47,646 bases of DNA from Leucothrix pacifica (lineage in GTDB: Bacteria; Pseudomonadota; Gammaproteobacteria; Thiotrichales; Thiotrichaceae). Shown one piece after another: positions 41,235 to 47,646 of the stretch. Position 1 is the first letter of the stretch, and every line of letters begins with the position of its first letter. Location: NCBI RefSeq assembly GCF_003172875.1, contig NZ_QGKM01000079.1, positions 1 through 47,646 of the forward strand, written 5' to 3'. The notes under the pieces were generated by a model that saw only the letters and a list, made by a program, of their open reading frames with translations, was not told the DNA's origin and searched no databases. The translations under genes were made by a program, and so were the position numbers.

Positions 41235-41954
41235 ATGACACATCGATACATCGCCACCCTGCTACTCCCCTGCTTTTTATTAGCAGCCTGTGGTGGCTCG
41301 GATGACACACAAAGCAGCGACACTGCTGCAAAGCAAACGGCTAGCGATAGCAGTGGCAGCGCTCCTGTAAAAATACCGGAAGTTAACGCTGAGCAAGCCG
41401 CCGCACCAGCACTTGGAACGGCGGTCAGTGAAATCGTCGGCTCAAAGATGGATGCTGCCGGTAAAGCGAACCCCGAAGATGGCTTTACGGATATGGACTG
41501 GAACGACTTGCTTCCTGAAGGCTTTAAACCTGAGCAAATCATGGCTAAGTACCAAGCAGAGATTCAGGCAACTGAAGAAGGTTCGCCGGAAGAGCGCGTG
41601 CTTTATAAAAAGGTGATGGGTGAATTTAACAGCGCAGGCGCAAACCAATCACTCGACGGTAAAAAAGTGCGGATTCCCGGCTTTGTTGCACCGCTGGATA
41701 CCAATGGCGATTTAGTCGGTGACTTCCTACTCGTGCCTTACTACGGCAGCTGTATTCACTCGCCACCACCACCGGCACATCAAACGGTGATGGTAGAACC
41801 TGCTGAGGGCAAAAGTGTATCGCTTAATGATATCTACCGACCAGTTTGGGTGGTTGGCGAAATTGAAGTAGACGAGATTGATACCGACCTTGCCAAAGCG
41901 GGATATCAAATTAAAAATGCCAAGGTTGTGCCATATACGCAGCCTGCACACTAA
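41235..41954 (+). CDS. DUF3299 lipoprotein of the zrg cluster
   Basis: This 239-residue lipoprotein has a signal ending LLAACGG (Cys about 19). A Ser/Asp/Ala-rich linker follows, and then the DUF3299 domain (about 95-235) with KVRIPGFVAPLDTNGD, FLLVPYYGSCIHSPPPPAHQTV and RPVWVVGEIEV. The Cys-x-His region (CIHSPPPPAHQ) could bind metal. It ends the zrgA operon; the family occurs with this ABC pair in other proteobacteria. Its job is not known. Confidence 0.88.
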   Translation: MTHRYIATLLLPCFLLAACGGSDDTQSSDTAAKQTASDSSGSAPVKIPEVNAEQAAAPALGTAVSEIVGSKMDAAGKANPEDGFTDMDWNDLLPEGFKPEQIMAKYQAEIQATEEGSPEERVLYKKVMGEFNSAGANQSLDGKKVRIPGFVAPLDTNGDLVGDFLLVPYYGSCIHSPPPPAHQTVMVEPAEGKSVSLNDIYRPVWVVGEIEVDEIDTDLAKAGYQIKNAKVVPYTQPAH

Positions 41955-42257
41955 CTAATAATCACCAAGTCTGTTTCTGTTACCCCCTCTGAGCGATGAT
42001 GTCATTGCTGCACCATAAATCTCAGTAATCTCTTTGCTGATATCTTCACAACACCTGAGTAGTAACAGTGATTTTACCAACTCCATCTGGGTTTCAACTC
42101 TGGGGTCACTAAAATCGCTTAAACAAATATCTCCGTACTCTAAGGCTCTGGAAAGCTCATTACCCTCAAAGCTTGCGACTATCTGCTGATTGTTTTTGTT
42201 TTTTACCTGAACAAAAGGCTGCGGCCGATCCAGCCATGCATCAATATAAAAGGTCAT
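41955..42257 (-). CDS. Small protein of unknown function, 100 residues
   Basis: I do not recognise the family. AAGGAG lies six bases before the ATG at 42257, which sets the start well inside the longer frame that reaches 42467. The product is soluble and mixed alpha/beta (MTFYIDAWLDRPQPFVQV, then a helical VETQMELVKSLLLLRCCEDISKEITEIYG) with two adjacent cysteines. It ends directly against the DUF3299 gene, convergent with it, and starts in the gap before phoX. Nothing indicates its role. Confidence 0.68.
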   Translation of the reverse strand: MTFYIDAWLDRPQPFVQVKNKNNQQIVASFEGNELSRALEYGDICLSDFSDPRVETQMELVKSLLLLRCCEDISKEITEIYGAAMTSSLRGGNRNRLGDY

Positions 42258-42463
42258 TACCAACTCCTTAACTTGATTGGAAATAAACCTGGCTTGCATC
42301 AGCGATATGAGTGAAAGAGAGAGATGCTGGCTCGGTTGAGGACATTTCAGCGTTACATGCACGATTATTTTCATCATAGGCATGCACTTATCACTACACG
42401 GGAGCACTGGCAGAGCAAACCGCTGAAATGTGGAATGATTATAGTCATGGAACCACCTGAAAT

Positions 42464-42482
42464 GCAAACGATTCTCATTAAC
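42464..42482. promoter_or_regulatory. Candidate Fur box upstream of phoX
   Basis: GCAAACGATTCTCATTAAC matches the 19-base Fur consensus GATAATGATAATCATTATC at 13 positions by eye. It lies about 50 bases before the Pho box. Apart from the regulatory sites, I see nothing else in the 332-base gap from 42258 to 42589. Confidence 0.4.
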
Positions 42483-42529
42483 TTTTATTTACAAAGAAAA
42501 ATTACATCGCCTACTTCACTTTTTCACGA

Positions 42530-42547
42530 CTGTAACAAAGCCGTAAC
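42530..42547 (+). promoter_or_regulatory. Pho box upstream of phoX
   Basis: CTGTAAC-AAAG-CCGTAAC is a pair of seven-base direct repeats with an 11-base period, the PhoB site layout, 43 bases before the phoX start. It suggests induction by phosphate starvation. Confidence 0.75.
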
Positions 42548-42589
42548 AATGCACTGATACCCTCGTGTAATCTATGAAGGAGATAAGAC

Positions 42590-44503
42590 ATGAGTGACTT
42601 TAACGAATTTGATGACGTGAATTTTCCACGTGAAGAAAAATCTGAATTTAACAATATTGTTGATCGTGCGATTACACGCCGCGGCTTCCTTGGCTTAAGT
42701 GCTGCATTTGGTGTTTCTGCATTCGTTGCAAGCACTGGTATCCCACAGACTGCTCAGGCAAAAGCGATGAGCAAAGTCATGGGCTTTGACAATATCCCAA
42801 TGTCTGGCGCTGACACCATCACACTACCAAAGGGCTACAGCTGGAAAACGCTGATCTCCTGGGGTGAGCCACTATTCTCAAAGGGCGTACCTTTTGACCA
42901 CAAAACTCGCGGCACGGGTGAAAGTCAGGAGCTAGCGTTTGGCGATAATAATGACGGCATGTCATTCTTCCAAATGTCTGATGATCACGGTGTATTCGTT
43001 GTCAATAACGAGTATGTAAACCGCGACATTATTTCTCCAAATGGTATCGAAACAGCGGATGATGTGCGCAAAGGTAAAGCTGGTCACGGTGTGAGTGTAT
43101 TTGAAGTAAAACTTGTAGATGGCAAGTGGACGCTTCAGGTTGACGCTAAACTAAACCGTCGTATCACTGCTGACTCTCCAATGGAAATTACTGGCCCGGC
43201 AGCGGGTGATGATCTACTAAAAACGGCCGCAGATGCAAGCGGAACTAAATCACTCGGCACGTGGAATAACTGCGGTAACGGTCGCACACCTTGGGGCACG
43301 TACCTTGCCTGTGAAGAAAACTTCAACGGTTACTTCGCTTCGACTGACGAGAACTTCGACGGCGGCGCTCAGAAGAAGCGCTACGGAGTTGGTAACAAGG
43401 ACTGGGGTTACAACTGGTTCAAGTTTGATGAGCGTTTTGACATCAGCAAGCACCCTAATGAGCCTAACCGTGCAGGTTACATCGTAGAAATCGATCCAAT
43501 GGATCCAACTTCTACCCCTAAGAAGCGCACTGCTCTGGGTCGTTTCAAGCACGAGAATGCTGAAGTTGTAGTTGCTAAAGATGGCCGCGTTGTGGTTTAT
43601 CTGGGTGACGATGAGCGTGGTGAGTTCTTGTACCGTTACGTGTCAGATGGCAAGTTTGTTGAAGGCGACAACGCTAACAACGACAAGCTACTAAACGAAG
43701 GTACGTTATACGTTGCTAAGTTTGGCGAAGCGAACGATGAGCTTGCAGGTAAAGGTGAGTGGATCGAGCTGACTCATGGCAAAAACGGTCTGACTGAAGA
43801 AGCTGGTTTCAAGTCACAGGCAGAAGTGCTGATCTTTGCTCGTATGGCTGGTAGCGTCGTTGGTGCAACAACAATGGATCGTCCTGAGTGGGTTGCTGCT
43901 AACCCAACAAAGGTTGAAGCTTATTGCGCTCTAACCAATAACAAAAACCGTGGCAAGAAGCCAAACGCTGGCGGTGATGAAACACCAGTTGGAGGACCAA
44001 ACCCTCGCGCGGGTAACCTATATGGCCAAATCGTTCGTTGGACGCCAGCGGATGAAGATCACGCTGCAGCGACGTTTGATTGGGACTTGTATGTATTAGC
44101 AGGTAACCCAGCGGTACATCAGGACATTCGTAAGGGTTCTGCAAACGTAACGCCAGATAACATGTTTAACTCACCTGACGGTATTATCTTTGATAAAGCG
44201 GGTCGCCTTTGGATTCAAACTGACGGTAACTACAGCAGCAAGGAAAATTTTGCTGGTCAGGGTAATAACCAGATGTTGTGTGGTGACCCTGAAACCGGTG
44301 AAATTCGCCGCTTTATGGTCGGCCCGGTTGCTTGTGAAGTAACAGGTGCAGCATGGTCTGAAGATGGTAAGACAATGTTTGTTGGTATTCAGCATCCGGG
44401 TGAAAAAGGCAAGCCTTCACACTTTCCGGAAGGCGGTGACTCTGTCCCACGTTCTTCAGTGATTGCAATCACTAAGGATGATGGCGGTGTGATTGGGGCT
44501 TGA
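42590..44503 (+). CDS. phoX: PhoX-family alkaline phosphatase (DUF839), Tat-exported
   Basis: This 637-residue protein has a twin-arginine signal TRRGFLGLSAAFGVSAFVAS near residues 28-48, as expected for a cofactor-loaded periplasmic enzyme. The DUF839/PhoX beta-propeller body includes NNCGNGRTPWGTYLACEENFNGYF near 223, GRFKHENAEVVVAKDGRVVVYLGDDERGEF and the closing TGAAWSEDGKTMFVGIQHPGE. Known PhoX uses iron and calcium, and the candidate Fur box upstream is consistent with that. GAAGGAG precedes the ATG, and a strong terminator follows. Confidence 0.93.
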   Translation: MSDFNEFDDVNFPREEKSEFNNIVDRAITRRGFLGLSAAFGVSAFVASTGIPQTAQAKAMSKVMGFDNIPMSGADTITLPKGYSWKTLISWGEPLFSKGVPFDHKTRGTGESQELAFGDNNDGMSFFQMSDDHGVFVVNNEYVNRDIISPNGIETADDVRKGKAGHGVSVFEVKLVDGKWTLQVDAKLNRRITADSPMEITGPAAGDDLLKTAADASGTKSLGTWNNCGNGRTPWGTYLACEENFNGYFASTDENFDGGAQKKRYGVGNKDWGYNWFKFDERFDISKHPNEPNRAGYIVEIDPMDPTSTPKKRTALGRFKHENAEVVVAKDGRVVVYLGDDERGEFLYRYVSDGKFVEGDNANNDKLLNEGTLYVAKFGEANDELAGKGEWIELTHGKNGLTEEAGFKSQAEVLIFARMAGSVVGATTMDRPEWVAANPTKVEAYCALTNNKNRGKKPNAGGDETPVGGPNPRAGNLYGQIVRWTPADEDHAAATFDWDLYVLAGNPAVHQDIRKGSANVTPDNMFNSPDGIIFDKAGRLWIQTDGNYSSKENFAGQGNNQMLCGDPETGEIRRFMVGPVACEVTGAAWSEDGKTMFVGIQHPGEKGKPSHFPEGGDSVPRSSVIAITKDDGGVIGA

Positions 44504-44530
44504 TTAGCAGATCACTGTTGTAGATTTAGA

Positions 44531-44556
44531 GGGGCTACTTTTGTAGCCCCTTTTTG
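44531..44556 (+). terminator. Strong intrinsic terminator after phoX
   Basis: GGGGCTAC-TTTT-GTAGCCCC is a perfect hairpin followed by TTTTTG. It lies just before the convergent yqjG-like gene. Confidence 0.95.
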
Positions 44557-44560
44557 TTGT

Positions 44561-45514
44561 CTAAAAAAATTTATCGCGACCATGTGGAGTCATAAAGTCG
44601 ATCACAGGCCCATTGGGCACAATGCCTGTTGGGTTGATCGACGCATGACTCCCAAAATAATGTGTTTTGATGTGGTCCATATTGACCGTCTCAGCCACAC
44701 GTGGAATTTGATACAGCTCCCGCGTATATGCCCATAAATTCGGATAATCAACCAAGCGTCTTTTGTTGGTTTTAAAGTGGTTGTAGTAGACCGCATCAAA
44801 ACGCACCAGCGTCACAAACAATCTCCAGTCCGCTTCAGTGATTTGATTGCCTAACAAGTAACGGTTGCTTGATAGTCGCGACTCGACATCGTCCATAGTC
44901 TCAAACAAACGCTCATACGCCTGGTTGTAAGCATCCTGCGTGGTAGCAAAACCACATCGATAGACGCCATTATTTAGGTTTTCGTATATCGGTTCGTTGA
45001 CTGCATCGATTTCGTCACGCAAGGCTTCAGGGTAAAGATCCAGTGCTTTATCAGAGGAAAATTCATTAAACGCTGAGTTGAACATGCGGATAATTTCAGA
45101 CGATTCATTGTTGACGATAGTCTGCTGTTTCTTGTCCCACAGCAAAGGCACCGTCACTAATCCATCGAAGTCAGGATCAACTTTCTGGTAGTTCTCAGCA
45201 AGGTAGTGCGCGCCATTCACATGATCCACTGTTGAGCCGAGATAGTCACCAAACAACCAACTCTCTTTCGGCATAATAGGATGAACCACCGACACCGTAA
45301 TCACATCTTCCAAGCCCTTAAGTGCACGCACAATTAGCGCCCGATGCGCCCATGGGCAAGCGTATGACACATACAAATGGTAGCGATCTTTTTCCGCTGC
45401 AAAGCCACCCTGACCACTCGGTCCGGGGCTGCCATCAGGAGTTATCCAATTGCGAAAACCGGAGTCCTCACGCACAAAATCACCCTTTTTCACTTTCCAT
45501 GTTCCTCTTGCCAT
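44561..45514 (-). CDS. yqjG: Glutathionyl-hydroquinone reductase (YqjG/ECM4-like glutathione transferase)
   Basis: This 317-residue enzyme of the Xi/omega-like glutathione transferase class removes glutathione from glutathionyl-hydroquinones. The catalytic Cys is in SYACPWAHRAL near residue 54, and VPLLWDKKQQTIVNNESSEIIRMFN near 125 is the glutathione-binding segment. AGGAG lies six bases before the ATG at 45514, which decides against the GTG at 45517. It is divergent from a LysR gene across 125 bases, suggesting control by that regulator. Confidence 0.92.
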   Translation of the reverse strand: MARGTWKVKKGDFVREDSGFRNWITPDGSPGPSGQGGFAAEKDRYHLYVSYACPWAHRALIVRALKGLEDVITVSVVHPIMPKESWLFGDYLGSTVDHVNGAHYLAENYQKVDPDFDGLVTVPLLWDKKQQTIVNNESSEIIRMFNSAFNEFSSDKALDLYPEALRDEIDAVNEPIYENLNNGVYRCGFATTQDAYNQAYERLFETMDDVESRLSSNRYLLGNQITEADWRLFVTLVRFDAVYYNHFKTNKRRLVDYPNLWAYTRELYQIPRVAETVNMDHIKTHYFGSHASINPTGIVPNGPVIDFMTPHGRDKFF

Positions 45515-45639
45515 CACTGACTCCTAAACTAAATATGATTTAATTGACTATGTTGAAGATTATGCGTGTTGCGACGAATTGGATAAAGTAAGCTAAAATG
45601 AATTGATTATTCTGATTTTCGCAACAATAAGGTGGCAGC

Positions 45640-46560
45640 ATGGATCGTTTTGAGAATATGAGAATATTCATTCGCGTGGTGGAGTCCGGCAATATCAGCA
45701 AAGCGGCGGATCGTTTAGGCGTGGCAAAATCTGCAGTCAGTCGTCGCTTAAAAGAACTCGAAGCACACCTTGGTGTTGAGCTATTTCATCGGACCACCCG
45801 TCGCATGAATCTCACAGATACCGGACAAGCTTTCTACCAACAATCAGTCCGCATATTGGAAGATTTATTAGAGGCAGAACTAGCTGTTTCAGAAGCACAT
45901 GGCGTATTAGCTGGCCGTCTTAAAGTGGCACTTCCCTCAAACTTTGGAACCCTGCACATTGGCCCGGCCATCAATGATTTTCTCAAGCTGCATCCCAATA
46001 TCGAGTTCGACTTAGATTTCAATGACCGTCAGGTAGACATCATGCAAGAGGGATTTGATCTGGCTATCCGCATTGCTAAATTACCAGACTCAAGCTTTAT
46101 CGCCCGACGCCTAACCTCGATTTCACATGTTTTATGCGCCAGTCCTGATTACCTGAAACAACATGGCACACCGCAAACGATTGAAGACTTACCCGACCAC
46201 CAATGCCTTGCCTATAACCTAGTCGATGACTTCAAAGTCTGGACCTTGACCAATGCAAATGGCAAGCCTCAACAAATCACCGTACAACCAACACTCGTCG
46301 CCAGCTCTGGGGAGTTTTTGAGGGATGCAGCAGTCAGCGGCCAAGGCATTACCTACTTGCCCACATTTATTGTACACCAACACATTGAACGTGGTGAGTT
46401 GCTACCTTTGTTTAGTCCATGCACTAGTTTGAATATTGATGCTTATGCCATTTACCCTCAGACCCGTCATTTATCTCAACGGGTGCGAGTGTTTGTGGAC
46501 TTTTTAGTGCAGCGGTTTGATGGTACGCCGTATTGGGATACTTGTATATTGAGTGATTAG
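45640..46560 (+). CDS. LysR-family transcriptional regulator
   Basis: This 306-residue regulator has the N-terminal helix-turn-helix (MRIFIRVVESGNISKAADRLGVAKSAVSRRLKELEAHLG) and a LysR substrate-binding domain (about 90-295). It belongs to the subgroup (CrgA/AaeR-like, DRFENMRIF start) often controlling genes for aromatic or quinone stress. Divergence from the glutathionyl-hydroquinone reductase makes that gene its probable target. Confidence 0.93.
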   Translation: MDRFENMRIFIRVVESGNISKAADRLGVAKSAVSRRLKELEAHLGVELFHRTTRRMNLTDTGQAFYQQSVRILEDLLEAELAVSEAHGVLAGRLKVALPSNFGTLHIGPAINDFLKLHPNIEFDLDFNDRQVDIMQEGFDLAIRIAKLPDSSFIARRLTSISHVLCASPDYLKQHGTPQTIEDLPDHQCLAYNLVDDFKVWTLTNANGKPQQITVQPTLVASSGEFLRDAAVSGQGITYLPTFIVHQHIERGELLPLFSPCTSLNIDAYAIYPQTRHLSQRVRVFVDFLVQRFDGTPYWDTCILSD

Positions 46561-46598
46561 AAGGATATTCATTGCAGGTAGATATTGATATCTAACAC

Positions 46599-46621
46599 AC
46601 AATGATACAATATATCATATC
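46599..46621. promoter_or_regulatory. Candidate Zur box upstream of zur
   Basis: ATGATA-CAATA-TATCAT is the palindrome core. The 23-base window matches the gammaproteobacterial Zur consensus (GAAATGTTATANTATAACATTTC pattern) at 16 of 22 scored positions by eye. It ends 12 bases before the zur start, suggesting self-control. Confidence 0.55.
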
Positions 46622-46633
46622 AACTTAATTGGT

Positions 46634-47101
46634 ATGACTATGAAGAGCATTATCGAAAATATCAAACAGGCCGAACACAACTGCAAAGCGCACGGTGTCC
46701 GCCTAACCAGCAAACGTAAACAAGTCTTGTCTGGTTTATTGCAAGCAGACAAAGCACTGTCCGCTTACGAGCTCGTCGACCAATGTAAGGATGAATCTGG
46801 CAAAACGATGCCCGCCATGTCGGTCTACCGGATTCTGGATTTTTTGGAAGAAGAGCACCTCGTTCATAAATTAGATTCAAACAATAAATATGTTGCCTGC
46901 TCACATATCACTTGCTCTCACGGTCATGAAGTCACCCAGTTTTTAATCTGCGAAAAGTGCCAACGGGTTGATGAAATCAATATTGAACAATCAACGATCG
47001 AACAACTTCAAAGCAATGTAGAAAGCGCAGGCTTTCATCTAATCAGTCCTCAATTAGAAATGAAATGCATCTGTGAAAATTGCAATCATGACCATGAATA
47101 A
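46634..47101 (+). CDS. zur: Zinc uptake regulator Zur (Fur family)
   Basis: This 155-residue Fur-family repressor has winged-helix segment KALSAYELVDQCKDESGKTMPAMSVYRILDFLEEEHLVHKL. Its Zur-like metal region has CSHGHEVTQFLICEKCQRVDEI near 95-116 and the C-terminal CICENCNHDHE. The CxxC pairs and the FLICEKC segment resemble E. coli Zur more than Fur. It precedes a CobW/ZigA-type GTPase by 35 bases, a typical Zur-regulated neighbour. The start may be 46634 or 46640. Confidence 0.88.
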   Translation: MTMKSIIENIKQAEHNCKAHGVRLTSKRKQVLSGLLQADKALSAYELVDQCKDESGKTMPAMSVYRILDFLEEEHLVHKLDSNNKYVACSHITCSHGHEVTQFLICEKCQRVDEINIEQSTIEQLQSNVESAGFHLISPQLEMKCICENCNHDHE

Positions 47102-47136
47102 ACTAACTTTTAACAAACCTCGAAATACTAATTGAT

Positions 47137-47646
47137 ATGCCGACCCACACACCTGCTGCAGTAGGTAAAACTGAAGAAACCCGCATACCGGTTACTGTTC
47201 TCACTGGTTTTTTAGGTAGTGGTAAAACCACCTTACTCAACAATCTGCTCCTGCCATCCTTCTGGGAAGGACGATCACAAACTCAGCCTCTCACCGCCGT
47301 GGTGATGAACGAGTTTGGCAGCGTCGGCATTGACCATCAACTCCTTGAAAAGATTGACGTACCCATTGCCTTACTCAATGGTGGTTGTGTCTGTTGTGAG
47401 ATTCAGGGAACACTGCTACCTACCTTGAAGAATCTCTGGATGGGAAGAAACAATGGTGACATACCACGCTACGAACGCATCATCATTGAAACCACAGGCG
47501 TGGCTGATCCAACATCCATTATGGAAACCTTACTGAGATCTAGCTGGGTTGCTAAACGCATGTACTTGGATGGTGTCGTAACTACGGTTGATGCGGTATT
47601 TGCCAATCAACAACTGGATGAAAACTTTGAACCTAAAATACTCAGT
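47137..47646 (+). CDS. CobW/ZigA-type metallochaperone GTPase, 3' end cut by the window edge
   Basis: The first 170 codons are in the window and the frame is open to its end. Features are the P-loop GFLGSGKTTLLNNLL (about 24-38), VMNEFGSVGID, the metal motif NGGCVCC (CxCC, about 86-92) and IETTGVADPTSIMETL. COG0523 GTPases hand zinc (or cobalt) to client proteins. Placement directly after zur supports a zinc role under scarcity. The true start is probably the ATG at 47137. Confidence 0.92.
   Translation, partial: MPTHTPAAVGKTEETRIPVTVLTGFLGSGKTTLLNNLLLPSFWEGRSQTQPLTAVVMNEFGSVGIDHQLLEKIDVPIALLNGGCVCCEIQGTLLPTLKNLWMGRNNGDIPRYERIIIETTGVADPTSIMETLLRSSWVAKRMYLDGVVTTVDAVFANQQLDENFEPKILS

Noticed and set aside
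42258-42467. 70-residue upstream extension of the 100-residue unknown gene
   Set aside because: The AAGGAG-led ATG at 42257 is clearly the start; the extension reads through intergenic DNA with a possible regulatory site.

Overview
This 47.6 kb window looks like chromosome from a free-living gammaproteobacterium of moderate G+C. The evidence is a nikKMLQO-type metal transport operon, a zrg-type zinc gene cluster, a YaiL-like DUF2058 protein, gammaproteobacterial Zur-like and Fur-like boxes, a Pho box in front of phoX, and Shine-Dalgarno-led genes. A member of the Thiotrichales (Leucothrix/Thiothrix relatives) is my guess only. I see no rRNA, tRNA or CRISPR array.

Left part (1-7.2 kb): an A+T-rich unknown gene cut by the left edge, a DUF4143-type ATPase, a divergent pair of an ornithine cyclodeaminase/ketimine reductase homologue and a 2-oxoadipate dioxygenase (hglS), an acyltransferase, and a PadR regulator coupled to a HAAS-domain membrane protein, with two likely PadR operators.

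Accessory island (7.3-12.4 kb): a VapBC-like toxin-antitoxin pair, a SEFIR-domain membrane protein translationally coupled to an exported repeat (TPR-like) protein, and a BrnT/BrnA pair. The repeat gene is cut by a 598-bp IS200/IS605-type element whose precise removal restores one 633-codon frame. The SEFIR protein and its partner carry the same short C-x15-C motif next to their membrane segments. I consider this the best candidate for an undescribed system here.

Cobalt/cobalamin block (15.4-27 kb): on the minus strand, a consensus promoter and a cobalamin riboswitch precede a five-gene energy-coupling-factor transporter (K-M-L-Q-O), followed by an MFS carrier with a histidine-rich tail. On the plus strand are a secreted lamin-tail protein, a fused ChlI-ChlD type chelatase subunit, an overlapping 47-residue membrane protein, cobO, and cobyrinate a,c-diamide synthase. 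The riboswitch implies that the transporter carries cobalt for B12 synthesis. cobN is not in the window.

Middle part (27-38 kb): a DUF1016 nuclease, an M14 peptidase-like enzyme, an AraC regulator, a VOC protein with a strong terminator, an HcaT-like MFS carrier, a beta-propeller lipoprotein, a DsbA-like protein, a 2OG-Fe(II) oxygenase, and an overlapping ribokinase/nucleoside hydrolase pair. Behind the pair lies a 31-codon relic of a glycine-betaine-type binding protein with its terminator.

Metal and phosphate part (38-47.6 kb): a Fur-family regulator and a zrgA-led operon share a TGCAAC-type palindrome. phoX follows with a Pho box and a candidate Fur box, then a glutathionyl-hydroquinone reductase divergent from a LysR regulator, then zur with a consensus-like Zur box and a CobW/ZigA-type metallochaperone GTPase cut by the right edge. 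Zinc homeostasis is the common theme at this end.
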